A stretch of DNA of 64,000 nucleotides. Origin: Erinaceus europaeus. Lineage: Eukaryota; Chordata; Mammalia; Eulipotyphla; Erinaceidae. Position numbers and translations under genes: made by a program. Within the stretch, counting starts at the first letter, position 1. Each line of letters opens with the position of its first letter. The stretch is taken from assembly GCF_950295315.1 (NCBI RefSeq), contig NC_080162.1, positions 72,360,697 to 72,424,696 on the forward strand, given 5' to 3'. Shown here piece after piece: positions 43,826 through 55,254 of this stretch. Below the pieces are notes generated by a model. It worked only from the letters and a program-made list of their open reading frames with translations, was not told the origin of the DNA and ran no database searches.

Positions 43826-44324
43826 AAGAAGTGTACTGTTGAGCTTCCATATTTTGGGACTATTACTAATCTTTTGTTGATTGTTAAGTGTTAGTTTAAT
43901 TCCACTGTGGTCTGAGAAGATGCTTGGGATGATTTCAATGCTCTTGAATTTTCTGATGCTGTCTTTGTGTACTAACATATGGTCTGTCCTTGAGAATGAC
44001 CCATGTGGATTTGAGTAGAATGTGTATTCCAGTTTCTTGGGATGAATGACTCTGAAAATGTCCAATAGTTCTAGTTTATCTATCTCTTCATTTAGCTCCC
44101 TTATGTCTTTATTGATTTTCTGCCTGGATGATCTGTCAAGTTGAGAGAGTGGGGTGTTGAAGTCCCCTACTATGATTGTGTTGCTGTTAAATATTGCTGT
44201 AGCTCTTTCAGTAGCTGTTTGATGTATTTAGATGGCTTCTCATTGGGTGCATAGATGTTAATTGTTAAGTCCACTTGATTGACTGATCCTCTGAGCATTA
44301 AGTAGTGTCCATTCCTATCTTTTT

Positions 44325-45160
44325 GTGTGTATTGCGTTTTTCATTATCATTTTTTTAGTACTATTTCTTTTTTATTGTGGAATTAATGTTTTACATTCAA
44401 CAGTAAGTACAATAGTTTGTACATGCATAACATTCCTCAGATTCCCATATAACAATATAACCCCCACTAGATCCTCTGAATCCTTCTTGGACCTGTATTC
44501 TCCCCACCCACCCACCCCAGAGTCTTTTACTTTGGTGAGATCTGCCAATTCCATTTCAGGTTCTACTTCTGTTTTCTTTTCTGATGTTGTTTTTCAACTT
44601 CTGCCTGATAATGAGATCATCTCATATTCATCATTCTGTTTCTGACTTATTTCACTCAACATGAGTTTTTCAAGCTCCAACCAAGATCGGCTGAAAAGAG
44701 TGAAGTCACCATTTTTTACAGTTGAGTAGTATTCCATTGTGTCTATATACCACAACTTGCTCAGCCACTCATCTGTTGTTGGACACCTGGGTTGCTTCCA
44801 GGTTTTGGCTATTACAAATTGTGCCGCCAAGGACATATGTGTACACAGATCTTTTTGGATGGATGTGTTGGGTTCCTTAGGATCTATCCCCAGGAGGGGA
44901 ATTGCAGGGTCATAGGGTAGGTCCATTTCTAGCCTTCTGAGAGTTCTCCAGACTGTTCTCCACAGAGGTTGGACCAATTGACATTCCCACCAGCAGTGCA
45001 GGAGGGTTCCTTTGACCCCACATCCTCTCCAGCATTTGCTGCTGTTACCTTTTCTGATGTATGACATTCTCACAGGAGTGAAGTGGTATCTTGCTGTTGT
45101 CTTTATTTGCATTTCTCTGACAATCATAGACTTGGAGCATTTTTTCATGTGTATCTCTGC
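44325..45160 (-). mobile_element. Younger L1 in L1, with 16-bp TSD
   Basis: Identical 'ccattcctatcttttt' at 44309-44324 and 45161-45176. It includes an ORF2 end open from 45148 to 44594 (184 codons, to the natural-looking end SLSGRS), so its C-terminus is intact. The first 35 bases after the left TSD are not normal L1 3' end. Confidence 0.92.
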
Positions 45161-45497
45161 CCATTCCTATCTTTTTAAATCTTATCTATTTTAAAGTCTA
45201 TCATGTCAGATATGAGAATAGCTGTTCCTGCCCTTTTTTGTGGGCCATTGGCTTGTATGATAGTTTTCCATCCTTTCACTTTAAGTCTGTGTTTGTCTTG
45301 TTGAGTTAGGTGTGTTTATTGTAGACAGCATATTGTTGGGTTGTATTTTCTGATCCATCTTCCTACTCTGTGTCTTTTGATAGGTGAATTGAAGCCATTG
45401 ACATTTATTGATATCAAAGATTGAAGATGTTTTAACGCCATACTTGCAGGGTTTTAGAGTGATTTGGTATATGTCCTATTTATGGTGGTCTGACTGT

Positions 45498-46262
45498 TTA
45501 TAGAAGACCTTTCAGAACTTCTTTCAGGGCAGGCTTGGTGATAGTTGATTCCTTTAACTGTTGCTTGTCTGAGAAGGTTTTGATGCCTCCATCTAGTCTG
45601 AATGACAGTCTAGCAGGATATAGTGTTCTTGGTTGAAAGCCTTTCTCATTGAGCACTCGATAGATATCTTGCCATTCTCTTCTTGCCTATAGTTTTTGTA
45701 TGGAGAAGTCTGCTTCTAATCTTATGGGTTTTCCTTTGTAGGCGACTCTTTGTTTTTCTCTTGCAGCCTTGAGGATCCTTTTTTTATCCTTATTCCTTTC
45801 CATTCTAAATATGATGTGTCTTGGTGTCCTTAAGTCTGGGTTAATTCTGTTTGGGACCCTCTGGGCTTCTTGAATCTTTATGTCTTTGATGTTGTTTAGA
45901 CTAGAGAAGTTTTCAACTATTATGGCCTGAAGAATGCTTTCTTCCTCTCCCTCTCTTTCTTCCTCTGGTAAGCCAATAATGCATATATGGTTTCTTTTGA
46001 AGTCATCCCATAGGACTCTGTTGTTTTCAGCATCTCTTAATCTCTTTTTGAGATCTCTTACTTCTTTTTTAGTTGTCTCTAATTCATCCTCGAACTTGCT
46101 AATTCTGTCTTCAGCCTCATTGATTCTATTCTATCTGCCCTCTTCTGTTTTCTGGAGTTCATCTATTTTGTTACCCTGTTCTTATACTGTTTTAGCTTGT
46201 TCAGCTAGTTGTGTTCTTAGCTCAGCGATTTCAGCTTCCAGCTCTCTAATAACCTTTATTAT
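45498..46262 (-). pseudogene. L1 ORF1 fragment
   Basis: The C-terminus reads TITKPALKEVLKGLL with stop at 45498-45500, like the RPALKELLKEAL end of other mammalian ORF1 proteins. About 250 codons remain, covering the RNA-recognition and C-terminal domains and part of the coiled coil (Leu/Ser/Glu-rich, antisense 45930-46260). Stops are present in the reading. ORF1 protein is the RNA-binding trimer of the L1 particle. Confidence 0.7.
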
Positions 46263-46412
46263 TATTTTTTATTGAAAGAATTCAACTCCCACTAGGTCCT
46301 CTGACATCGTGTTCCAGGACCTGAACCCCCCCCCCCCACCACAGAGTCCTTTACTTTTGTGCAATACACCAATTCAGTCCAAGTTCTGATTTAAATTTTC
46401 TTATTTTGCAAC
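46263..46412 (-). mobile_element. Older L1 3' UTR fragment
   Basis: 'caactcccactaggtcctct' with a C13 run and 'gagtcctttacttttgtgca'. Confidence 0.7.
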
Positions 46413-46543
46413 TTCTTTTTAAATTTATTATTGGTGATTTAATAATGATCGACAAGATTGTGGGATAAGAGAGGTACAATTCATACAATTCCCACCACCA
46501 GCATGTCATATCCCATCCCCTCCATTGGAAGTTTTCCTATTCT
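46413..46543 (-). mobile_element. F 3' end, diverged
   Basis: 'gataagagaggtacaattca' and 'cccatcccctccattggaag'. Cut by the next L1. Confidence 0.65.
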
Positions 46544-46544
46544 T

Positions 46545-48405
46545 TTTTAAATTAATTAATTTTTTATTTCTTTATTGGGGAATTAATGTTTTACATTCAA
46601 CAGTAAATATAATAGTTTGTACATGCATAACATTCCCCAATTTCCCATATAACAATACAACCCCCATTAGGTCCTCTATCATGCTTCATGGACCTGTATT
46701 CTCCCTACCCACCCCAGAGTCTTTTAGATGGTGCAATATGCCAATTCCATTTCAGGTTCTACTTTTTTCTTTTCTGATCTTGTTTTTCAACTTCTGCCTG
46801 ATAATGAGATCATCCCATATTCATCATTCTGTTTCTGACTTATTTCACTTAACATGATTTTTTCAAGGTCCATCCAAGATCAGCTGAAAAGAGTGAAGTC
46901 ACCATTTTTTACAGTTGAGTAGTATTCCATTGTGTCTATATACCACAACTTGCTCAGCCACTCATCTGTTGTTGGACACCTGGGTTGCTTCCAGGTTTTA
47001 GCTATTACAAATTGTGCTGCCAAAAACATATGTGTACACAGATCTTTCTGGATGGATATGTTGGGTTCCTTAGGATCTATCCCCAGGAGAGGAATTGCAG
47101 GATCATAGGGTAGGTCTATTTCTAGCCTTCTGAGAGTTCTCCATACTGTTCTCCACAGAGGTTGGACCAATTTGCATTCCCACCAGCAGTGTAGGAGGGT
47201 TCCTTTGACCCCACACCCTCTCCAGCATTTGCTGCTGTTACCTTTTCTGATGTATGACATTCTCACAGGAGTGAAGTGATATCTCATTGTTGTCTTTATT
47301 TGCATTTCTCTGACAATCATAGACTTGGAGCAGTTTTCATGTGTTTCTCGGCTTTTTGGATCTCTTCTGTAGTGAATATTCTGTCCAAGTCCTCCCCCCC
47401 ATTTTTGGATGGTGTTATTTGTTGTCTTGTTGTTGAGTTTGGCAAGCTCTTTATATATGTTGGTTATTAAACTCTTGTCTGATGTATGGCATGTAAAGAT
47501 CTCCCATTCTGTGAGGGCTCTCTTGGTTTGGGTAGTTGTTTCTTTTGCTGTACAGAATATTTTAAATTTGATTTAGTCCCATAGGTTTATACTTGCCTTC
47601 TATAGGTTTATACTAGTCTTCTGTGTAATTGGATTCATTTCATTGAAGATGTCTTTAAAATTTATGCGGAAATGAGTTCTGCCACTATTTTCTTCTAAGT
47701 ACCTGATAGTTTGTGGTTTAACGTTGAAGTCCTTCATCCACTTGGAATTCACTTTTGTATTTGGTGAAATACAGTGGTTCAGTTTCATTCTTCTGCATGT
47801 TTCAACCTATTCTGTCCAACACTATTTGTTGAAGAGACTCTGCTTTCCCCATTTAATAGTCTGGGCACCTTTGTCAAAGATTAGATGTCCATAGGTGTGG
47901 GGGCTCACTTCTCAATTCTATTCCACTGGTCAGTGTGTCTGTTCGTGTTCCAGTACCAAGCAGTTGTGATGTCAATGGCCCTATAATATAGTTTGAGATC
48001 TGGGAGTGTGATGCCTCCGGTTCTGTTCTTTTTTCTCAAGATTGTTTTGGCAATTCTAGGTCTTTTCTGGTTCCAGATAAACATTTGTAGCATTTGTTCT
48101 ATTCTCCTAAAAATGTGCTTGGGATCTTGATGGGGATAGCATTAAATTTGTAGATGGCTCTGGGTAGTATATTCATTTTGATGACATTAATTCTTCCAAC
48201 CCATGAGCTTGGAATATCTTTCCACTTCTTTGTGTCTTTTTCAATTTCTTTGAGTAGTGACTCATAATTTTCAGTATACAAGTCTTTCACTTCTTTGGTT
48301 AGGTTTACTCCTAGATATTTTATTGTTTTTGTTGCTATAGTAAAAGGACTTGATTTCTGGATTTCAGTTTCTTCTAGTTTAGTGTTTGCATAGAGGAATG
48401 CCATT
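46545..48405 (-). mobile_element. Younger L1, 5'-truncated
   Basis: 3' UTR at left (46560-46860), then ORF2 C-terminal half in four frames: 46880-47320, 47600-47788, 47905-48093 and 48099-48449. They are separated by small indels, including a local duplication 'ataggtttatact' at 47581-47616. Confidence 0.9.
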
Positions 48406-48407
48406 GG

Positions 48408-48545
48408 CCCAAGACTTTCATACCTGAGGCTCTGAGGTTGCATGTTCATTCCCCAGCACTATCTTAAACCAGAGCTTGGCAGTGCTCTTCTGGCTAGTCT
48501 CTCTCTCTCTTTCTCTTTCATTATAATAAAAATAAATAAATTATA
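48408..48545 (+). mobile_element. SINE-C, 5'-truncated
   Basis: 'aagactttcatacctgaggc' to 'ggcagtgctcttctggctag' and (AAAT)n. Confidence 0.75.
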
Positions 48546-48780
48546 ATGGATAACAAGTCTGAAGAAATAATGTTGTCATAGCATCACAAAAGAATTCAAA
48601 CATCATAGACAATAAAACATCCCCAACCTGCGAATGCCCATGTCCAGCAGCCAAGCAATTACAGAAGCCACAACTCCTACCTTCTGCACCCCAAAAACAA
48701 TATTGATCCATACTCCCAGTGAGGGAGAAGTAATAGGAGGGAGAAGATAAGAGGACTCTGACTCCATCTCCATCAGCACC

Positions 48781-48811
<31 letters not shown>

Positions 48812-48819
48812 GAGGAAAA
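48546..48819 (+). mobile_element. Diverged F
   Basis: 'gcaattacagaagccacaac' and 'gatccatactcccagtgagg', followed by GA-rich sequence. Confidence 0.55.
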
Positions 48820-48835
48820 GGAGAGAGACATTTCT

Positions 48836-49086
48836 TTTTTACTTATTTATTTAAAAAAGGAGACATTAACAAAACCATAGGACAAGAGGGGTACAACTCC
48901 ACACAACTCCCACTACCAGATCTCCGCATCCCATCCCCTCCCCTGATAGCTTTCCTATTCTTTATCCCTCTGGGAGTATGGACCCAAGGTCATTGTGGGA
49001 TGTAGAAGGTGGAAGGTCTGGCTTCTGTAATTGCTTCCTTGCTGAACATGGGCATTGACTGGTCGATCCATACTTCCAGCCTGCCT
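48836..49086 (-). mobile_element. F 3' end with 16-bp TSD
   Basis: Identical 'ggagagagacatttct' at 48820-48835 and 49087-49102. F inserted in F-derived DNA. Confidence 0.88.
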
Positions 49087-49102
49087 GGAGAGAGACATTT
49101 CT

Positions 49103-49495
49103 ATATAGTAATGGTGTCATGAGTGGCTTGGAGGGGGAGGAGAGGACTGGATCTCAAAGAAAAAGGGGACAATTCAACCTGACTTTCCTGGCAGACAACC
49201 TCACCAATGTTTCCTGGAACCCCACCTCCTCAGAGCCCTACCCTACTAGAGAAAGATAGAAACAAGTTGCGGATATGAATTGACCTGTCAACACCCATGT
49301 TCAGCAGAGAATTACAGAAGGCAGACCTTCCACTTTCTGCTCCCCATAAATATATTTGGTCCAAACTCCCAGAGGAATAAAGAACAGGGAAACTTCCAGT
49401 GGAGGGGATGGGATATGGAACTCTGGTGGTGGCAATTGTACCCTTCTTATCTCACAATCTTGTCAATCATTATTAAATCACTAATAGAAAAAAGC
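49103..49495 (+). mobile_element. Older F copy
   Basis: 'acctcaccaatgtttcctgg' to 'aatcattattaaatcactaa', the tail variant also seen at 49895 and 52010. Confidence 0.65.
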
Positions 49496-49719
49496 GTAGA
49501 TGTAAATACTATGCTATGATTTGTTTATGAGTTCAAAACATGAAGCTTGGAGTTGAAATATATTGAAAAGAATTAGTCATAATGAATGTATGACTATTGT
49601 TTAAAACATTTTAATGAAAACTTTAATGTTTAACTACTTAAGAAAATTTAATTTTCATGGCTTGGTTAATTAGACATACATTAATAAATTGGAAGTGTAA
49701 ATAAGAAAAGAAAAAGGGT

Positions 49720-49915
49720 GCAATTTTGTACAAATGTAGACAGATAGTTAGTTGATGGTTGACCCATGTCTGCAACCTTAGGAGAACTGCTTGCAGTGTG
49801 AAGATTGGGGATTCATTACTCTGGTGGTGGGAACGGTGTGGGAGTATGTTCCTGATAACATATAACTTTGTAAATAAGTATTAAATCACTAATAAAATAA
49901 AAAAATAAATACTAC
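49720..49915 (+). mobile_element. F-like 3' end, old
   Basis: 'attactctggtggtgggaac' and 'attaaatcactaataaaata'. Confidence 0.55.
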
Positions 49916-50329
49916 AGCTCCAAAAAAAAAAAAAAAACAAACAGAAAGAAAGAAAAGATCCCCAGTTGGTGATAAAAATAGCCATAGATATTTGATGTAT
50001 ACTATTTCAGATTTTACATACATGCATGCTAAGTATGGGGTTCTGTGCAAGATTGCCTTTCTAAAGGATAACCGTAGTAATGTTTCTGATCTTATATGCT
50101 TTTCTTGATGTAGCTACTCTCCATCGTGAGGTGAGTCCTTTTTTTTTCCATGTCCTGAAGAGCTTTGTGATTACCTTGATAGAATAAATCTGGCAGAGCT
50201 GATGCTCCCTGGTTTCCAAGGCTAGACTCAAAAAGAGGCAGTATGGTTTCACCTGGGAATCTCTTTTTGGAGAATGCTCATTCCGGCAACTCAGCCACTA
50301 CTTGATCCACATGATGAGGTAGCCCAGAT
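49916..50329. other. No recognised feature
   Basis: An A16 run at about 49922, otherwise unrecognised. Confidence 0.4.
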
Positions 50330-50590
50330 CATGTGAAGAGATCAGGTGCAGGAGTTCTGGCTGATTGCCGAGCTGAGGTCCCAGCAGACTGTCAGCATTA
50401 ATTACAAAAAAAAAAAAAAAGAGAGAGAGAGAAAGAGGGAAAGAATGAGCCTCCAGATGGTTCCAGCTTTCAGCACTGGGTCATGTCAACTGATGCTACA
50501 TGCTGCAGAGGTCCTGATCCCCATGATCCCCTGCCAAAATTGAGAGTTCATGATAAAATATATATAATTTTGAAGCCACTGGAATTTTAA
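50330..50590 (+). mobile_element. MLT1-type MaLR LTR
   Basis: 'gccgagctgaggtcccagca', 'caactgatgctacatgctgc' and 'gccaaaattgagagttcatg' match the conserved 3' half of ancient MLT1 LTRs. An A15/GA run interrupts it. Confidence 0.65.
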
Positions 50591-50879
50591 ATACTTTTTA
50601 AAAATATATTTTATTTATTTTTTCCCTTTTGTTGCCCTTGTTGTTTTATTGTTGTAGTTATTATTGTTGTTGTTGTTGTTGGATAGGACAGAGAGAAATG
50701 GAGAGAGGGAGGGGAAGACAGAGAGGAGGAGAGAAAGATAGACACCTGCAGACCCGCTTCACCGCCTGTGAAGCGACTCCCCTGCAGGTGGGGAGCCGGG
50801 GTTCGAACCGGGATCCTTATGACGGTCTTTGTGCTTTGCACTACCTGCGCTTAGCCCGCTGTACTACAGCCCGACTCCC
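50591..50879 (-). mobile_element. SINE-A in MLT1 LTR
   Basis: Full antisense SINE-A. Flanks share 'gccactgg(a/g)attttaa' (about 50574 and 50880). Confidence 0.9.
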
Positions 50880-50969
50880 GCCACTGGGATTTTAATCAAT
50901 TTATCTTAAAAATCATAATAAATAGAAGAGAGACAAAGTTGGGTTGTTGAACTATCAAATTATAGGGCT

Positions 50970-51240
50970 ATGGGGGCCAGACAGTGGTACAACCAGTTAA
51001 ATGCACATGGTATTATGTGGAGGGACCCTTGCAAGGACCTGGGTTCTAACCCCAGTTCCCCACCTGCAGTAGAGACACTTCACGAAACAGGTTTGCCGGT
51101 GTCTATATTTCGCTCCCTTTCTATCTACCCCTCCTCTCTCAATTTCTCTCTGTCCTGCTGAATCAAATAAAGTAAAATAATGTAAAATAAAATAAAATAA
51201 ATAAAAAGGTGGCACCAATACCCAACTATAGCCCTGGAGG
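50970..51240 (+). mobile_element. SINE-B copy with an extra A'-like end
   Basis: 'agacagtggtacaaccagtt' head. After the AAAT-rich tail it carries 'caccaatacccaactatagccc', a remnant of the A' module. Confidence 0.75.
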
Positions 51241-51244
51241 AGAG

Positions 51245-51343
51245 AAGAAAGAGAGAGAGAGGGGGAGAGGGAGAGGGAAAGGGAAAGGGAGAGGGAGAGG
51301 GAGAGGGAGAGGGAGAGGGAGAGGGAGAGGGAGAGGGATAGAA
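51245..51343. repeat. (GGGAGA)n tract
   Basis: About 13 hexamers with GGGAAA variants. Long Ser-Leu or Ser-Pro frames across it are artefacts. Confidence 0.93.
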
Positions 51344-51345
51344 AA

Positions 51346-51655
51346 GGGGCCGGGTGATAGTGCACCAGGTTGAGCACACATGGTCATGTTATGAAGCACA
51401 AGGACTGGCTCAAGGATCCTGGTTTGAACCCCCAGCTCCCCACCTGTGTGTGTGGGGTCTCCTCACAAGCAGTGAAGCAGGTCTGCAGGTGTCTATCTTT
51501 CTCTCCCCCTCGATCTTCCCCTCCTCTCTCAATTTCTCTCTGTCCTGTTCAATGACAATAGCAACAACAATGGAAAAAAAAATGATGGCCTCCAGGAGCA
51601 GTGGATTTGTGATGCAGACACCGCACTCCAGCAATAACCCTGGAGACAAAAAATT
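51346..51655 (+). mobile_element. SINE-A' copy
   Basis: 'gccgggtgatagtgcaccag' head through 'gcctccaggagcagtggatt' and 'aataaccctggagacaaaa'. Confidence 0.87.
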
Positions 51656-51799
51656 AAAAGAGAAAACTCTGGGGCTAAACTTCATGGGTTTGTGATCTTT
51701 GCTTGTCATCTTGCGGAAGCAGGAAGCTTAGGAGGAAACATTTGAAGAAGAGAAAGAGTGCTAGGAATATTTATTTCTTTGCTTGTATGCTTGTTTTCA

Positions 51800-51985
51800 C
51801 TGGGTTACTGGTGTATAGTATAGTTGTTGTCGCATAGGTACAATTTCTCATCTACCCATAATAGGTGTCTACAACACTCTCTCCTCCAACCCAAGTCCTC
51901 TTCCACCATCATGCACCAAGATCCCATTCCTTTCCCCCTTTCCCCAGAGCCCTTTGCTTTCATGCAATACACCACGGGCTATAGG
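51800..51985 (-). mobile_element. Older L1 3' UTR
   Basis: 'ctctcctccaacccaagtcc' and 'agagccctttgctttcatgc', matched at 58155-58375 and 61320-61530. Confidence 0.65.
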
Positions 51986-52004
51986 AATTTTATTTATTCT
52001 AATT

Positions 52005-52245
52005 TTATTATTTTATTAATTTTTATTAGTGATTTGATAGTGATTAACAAGCTTGTAAGATAACAGGGGTATAATTCCATACAGTTCCTATCACTAGAGT
52101 TCTGTATCCCACCTTCTCCACCAGAAACTTCCCTATTCTTTATCCCTCTGGGAATATGGACCAAACTTCTTTATGGTGTGCAGAAGGTAGAAGGTCTGAC
52201 TTCTGTAATTGCTTCTCTGCTGACAAGAATTTTCACCTGATAATC
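52005..52245 (-). mobile_element. F 3' end, old
   Basis: Antisense tail 'attagtgatttgatagtgat' to 'tctgacttctgtaattgctt'. Confidence 0.7.
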
Positions 52246-53130
52246 AGTCACTACATTTACAGGGGAAGAGGCTAGTATGAAAGGAAACGTATTGTTTTCA
52301 ACTACGGGCAGTACCATGCCACTAGGGGGCATTTGGAAACAGGTATGTGATTTAAAAATAATGAACATCTTTAAACAGAGAAATGAAAAGAGTAACCGAA
52401 CAAATACACATACATCTACCATCTAGCTTTCTTAGCTTTTTTTTTTTTGCTTTGATTGTTTTATCTGTTTCTTTTGAAGGAGTTTAAATTATAAGCATCT
52501 TGACATTTCACCTCCAAAAGCATCTTTGAAAAGTAAGTACATTTTTCTGCATAATGTGGGGGCGTTATTGGCTGACACTAGGAACACTGTTGCCAGCTAC
52601 GTGGGTGAGGGGCAGGGATGATGAATGCATTGCAGTGCATGGTTTGCTTCTACGAGGAGGGTTTGTCTGTCCCAAAGCTCTGATGACACTATCTTACAGA
52701 AAGCCTGTTCTATAGAAAGACGAACTAGTGTGGGAGTATATGTGGGGAGGTAGGTTGGAAGGCTGCTAGCATATACTTTATTCATTATGTATACCTATAT
52801 ATATCTGTTTATTATGAAAGTGACACATAAGCTGGTAAGATGTGGGGATATAAAAGACTTTCAAAGATGGAGAAGAAAAATCACCTTAAATCCCAGTCTC
52901 CTAGATCAATCACCACTGTTAACATTTTGACATTTTTTTCCCCTCTAGTGTCTTGTCTTTATATACAGTTGAGATTGTACTATGTGTGTGTGTGCTTTTA
53001 TCTTAGAAAAACGTGCTTTTAATTGATTACTGAAAATCTCCTGACTTCTGCCCACTCACCATAACTTGTGTAGTGGAGAAGCAAGAGCAGGTATATTTCT
53101 GAAACCAAAAAATTCAGCCACATTAAAACA
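52246..53130. other. No recognised feature
   Basis: Apparently single-copy; T-run at 52438 and short TG tract at 52983. Confidence 0.45.
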
Positions 53131-53138
53131 GTAAGACT

Positions 53139-53415
53139 AGGAAGCCAGGATATAGTGCAGCAGGTTAAGCACACATGGCAGAAAGTGCTTGGACTGGCGT
53201 CAGGATCCCGGTTCGAGCCCTGGCTCCCCACCTGCAGGGGATTCGCTTCACCAGTGGTGAAGCAGGTCTGCAGGTGTCTATCTTTCTCTCCCCCTCTCTG
53301 TCTTCCCCTCCTCTCTCCGTTTCTCTCTGTCCTATCCAACAACAACAGCAATGACAACAATAATAATAACAATGATGATAAACAACAAGGGCAACAAAAT
53401 GGAAAAAAATCCAAA
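53139..53415 (+). mobile_element. SINE-A copy
   Basis: 'ggatatagtgcagcaggtta' head to 'caagggcaacaaaatgg'. 'taagacta' flanks both ends. Confidence 0.88.
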
Positions 53416-53454
53416 AAATAAGACTAATTGGTTACTCTTTAATTTCCTTCTACC

Positions 53455-53600
53455 CTATCTGTTCATGACCTCAATCCTCAGGATGACTTTACAAGGTAGG
53501 ATTTAGTGGACCTGTTTTCCGGATGAGATAATGAAATCTGAGATTTTTTTGGGGGGCCACTTGTCCAGAAGTCTCACAGCCTATGTGCTTCACATTCTCA
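53455..53600 (+). mobile_element. MIR fragment
   Basis: 'caatcctcaggatgacttta', 'ccggatgagataatgaaatc' and 'acttgtccagaagtctcaca' in MIR order. Confidence 0.55.
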
Positions 53601-53919
53601 TGGACAGCTATCTACTCTGACCAGAACTAGGGAGAGAGAGAAACAAAGAGGAATATTGGGGTGCTGAGTCAGGGATCTTGAGAGGTGGGAGACTCAATTT
53701 CAAACAAGTAGAATTTCAAACAAGTAGAATCTGTCCATTTGGGGGGGGATTCTCTATTCCTTATTTGCTCTTTATTTGCTCTTGGAGCATAATTTTGCAA
53801 GGGTGAATTTACCCATCTCTGTCTGTATTTGTGTACTTGGGGTCTGTACCTAGAGTGAAAAAAACTAGTTGTAGTGGAAAAAGGTGGATGAAAAGTCTCT
53901 ATTTAATTTTTTCTTTAAA
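53601..53919. other. No recognised feature
   Basis: Contains a short local duplication 'caaacaagtagaat' at 53702 and 53717. Confidence 0.45.
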
Positions 53920-54097
53920 ATATTTATTTTAATGGGAGATACAGAGAAAGAGATGAGAGAGAGACACAGAGAGAGAGAGAGATGCAAAAGCACTGCTCAG
54001 CTCTGGCTTATGATGGTACTGGGGATTGAACCTGGGACTTCAGAGCTTCAGACATGAGAGTCTTTCCATAACCATTATGCTGTCTCCCCAGCCCCTG
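53920..54097 (-). mobile_element. SINE-C copy
   Basis: GA-rich tail side, 'aagcactgctcagctctggc' to 'cataaccattatgctgtctc'. Confidence 0.87.
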
Positions 54098-54139
54098 CAG
54101 AAAATTCTTTAGCATTCCTTCCATTCAAGAGGGGGGGCT

Positions 54140-54325
54140 GTGGGAGCCAGGCAGTCACATACCTGGTTGAGTGCATAAGTTATAGTGTGCAAGGACCCAG
54201 GTTCAAGCCCCTAGTCCCCATCTACAGGGAAGAAACTTCATGAGTGGTGAAATCTACAAGTACTACAAGTCTCTATCACTTCCATCTCAATTTCTGTCTC
54301 TACCCTGCCCCTCCAAAAAAAATCA
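54140..54325 (+). mobile_element. SINE-B copy, diverged
   Basis: 'caggcagtcacatacctggt' to 'tctctaccctgcccctcc'. Confidence 0.75.
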
Positions 54326-54402
54326 TTAAGAAAGAGAGGGGGTTTTATTTCCTCCTTTTGAGTTTGGGGAGATTAGACTATCAGTCTTACTGAAAACAGT
54401 GG

Positions 54403-54610
54403 GGGTCAGAGTGATAGCTCACCTGGGAGGGTGGCTGCTTAGCCATACGTGCATGACTTGAGTTCAAGTGCTTGTGCATTACGCAGGTATGCTACAGCAA
54501 TGAGGGTAGCTTCCATGCTATTCTCTCTCTCTCTCTCTTTTTTCTGTCTAAAAAAAGGTGGCCCAGAATGGTGAAGCCCCAGAGACTATGAAGACAAACA
54601 AAACCAGAAG
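54403..54610 (+). mobile_element. SINE-E unit
   Basis: tRNA-like head 'cagagtgatagctcacctgg', B-box-like 'gacttgagttcaagtgctt', CT run and an A-rich end. Confidence 0.5.
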
Positions 54611-54705
54611 AAATGAAGTTGTTACCATTTTTCAGGTCATGGCCTTGAGATCTGAAACTTCACATTCTGTCCTGAGAGTACTTGTTATTAGAACTTAGCT
54701 GCTGG

Positions 54706-55027
54706 GGAGTCGGGCGGTAGTGCAGCGGGTTAAGCACACGTGGCGCGAAGCACAGGACCAGCGTAAGGATCCAGGTTCGAGCCCCTGGCTCCCGCTCTGC
54801 TGGGGGATCGCTTTACAAGTGGTGAAGCAGGTCTGCAGGTGTCTTTCTCTCCCCTTCTCTGTCTTTCCCTCCTTTCTCCATTTCTCTCTGTCTTAACAAC
54901 GATGACATCAATAACAACAATAGTAACTACAACAACAATAAAAAACAAGGGCAAGAAAAGGGAGAATAAATAAATAAACAAATACAAAAAAAATTTTTAA
55001 AATACTAAAAAAAAACTTTTAAAAAAA
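54706..55027 (+). mobile_element. SINE-A, near consensus
   Basis: 'gagtcgggcggtagtgcagc' head, B box 'ggttcgagccc', tail with three A-runs. Direct repeats 'agaacttagctgctgg' at 54690-54705 and 55028-55043. Confidence 0.92.
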
Positions 55028-55043
55028 AGAACTTAGCTGCTGG

Positions 55044-55221
55044 CCTGGGGGAGACAGCATAATGATTCTGCAAAAAGACTTCCATGTCTGAGACTCCAAG
55101 GTTCCAGGTTCAATCCCTAGCACTACCATAAGGCAGAGTTGAGCAGTGCTCTGGTATTCCTCTGTGTATCTTTCTCTCTGTATCTGTCTCATTAAGAATA
55201 AATAAATAAAAACATAAAAAA
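55044..55221 (+). mobile_element. SINE-C at the same target
   Basis: 'gagacagcataatgattctg' head to (AAAT)n, ending before a third, diverged 'agaactcagctgcc' (55222-55235). Confidence 0.88.
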
Positions 55222-55254
55222 AGAACTCAGCTGCCGTTCTGTGAGGAAGCCCAC

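Larger units (their letters stand above)
39318..45430 (-). pseudogene. L1 ORF2: endonuclease and reverse transcriptase, interrupted
   Basis: Endonuclease pieces: QETHLTQQDKHRL region near 45300, IVGDFN near 44170, SDHSGIKLTL near 43900. RT is at 41670-40650 with [17 protein letters not shown], motif [11 protein letters not shown], motif [13 protein letters not shown] and intact motif C FADD (40976-40987). The cysteine-rich C-terminus is at 39660-39720. The frame from 41465 to 39318 is broken only by one TGA (40668-40670) where Trp is expected in CSWVGRIN. An extra A near 39375 shifts the last residues. The three insertions break the upstream part. Not functional. Confidence 0.88.
39000..46262 (-). 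mobile_element. Most complete L1 in the window (3' UTR, ORF2, most of ORF1)
   Basis: Antisense L1 from 3' UTR (39010-39310) through ORF2 to the ORF1 coiled-coil region, ending near 46262, so the 5' UTR and the ORF1 N-terminus are missing. Later insertions at 41672-41925, 42583-43825 and 44325-45160 split it. Without them it is about 5 kb. Confidence 0.88.

Noticed and set aside
50997..51379. Serine-leucine and serine-proline repeat frames
   Set aside because: Produced by the (GGGAGA)n tract.
6505..54987. tRNA genes at SINE heads
   Set aside because: The A- and B-box-like sequences are followed by SINE bodies and tails, and the cloverleaf is not complete; these are tRNA-derived SINEs.
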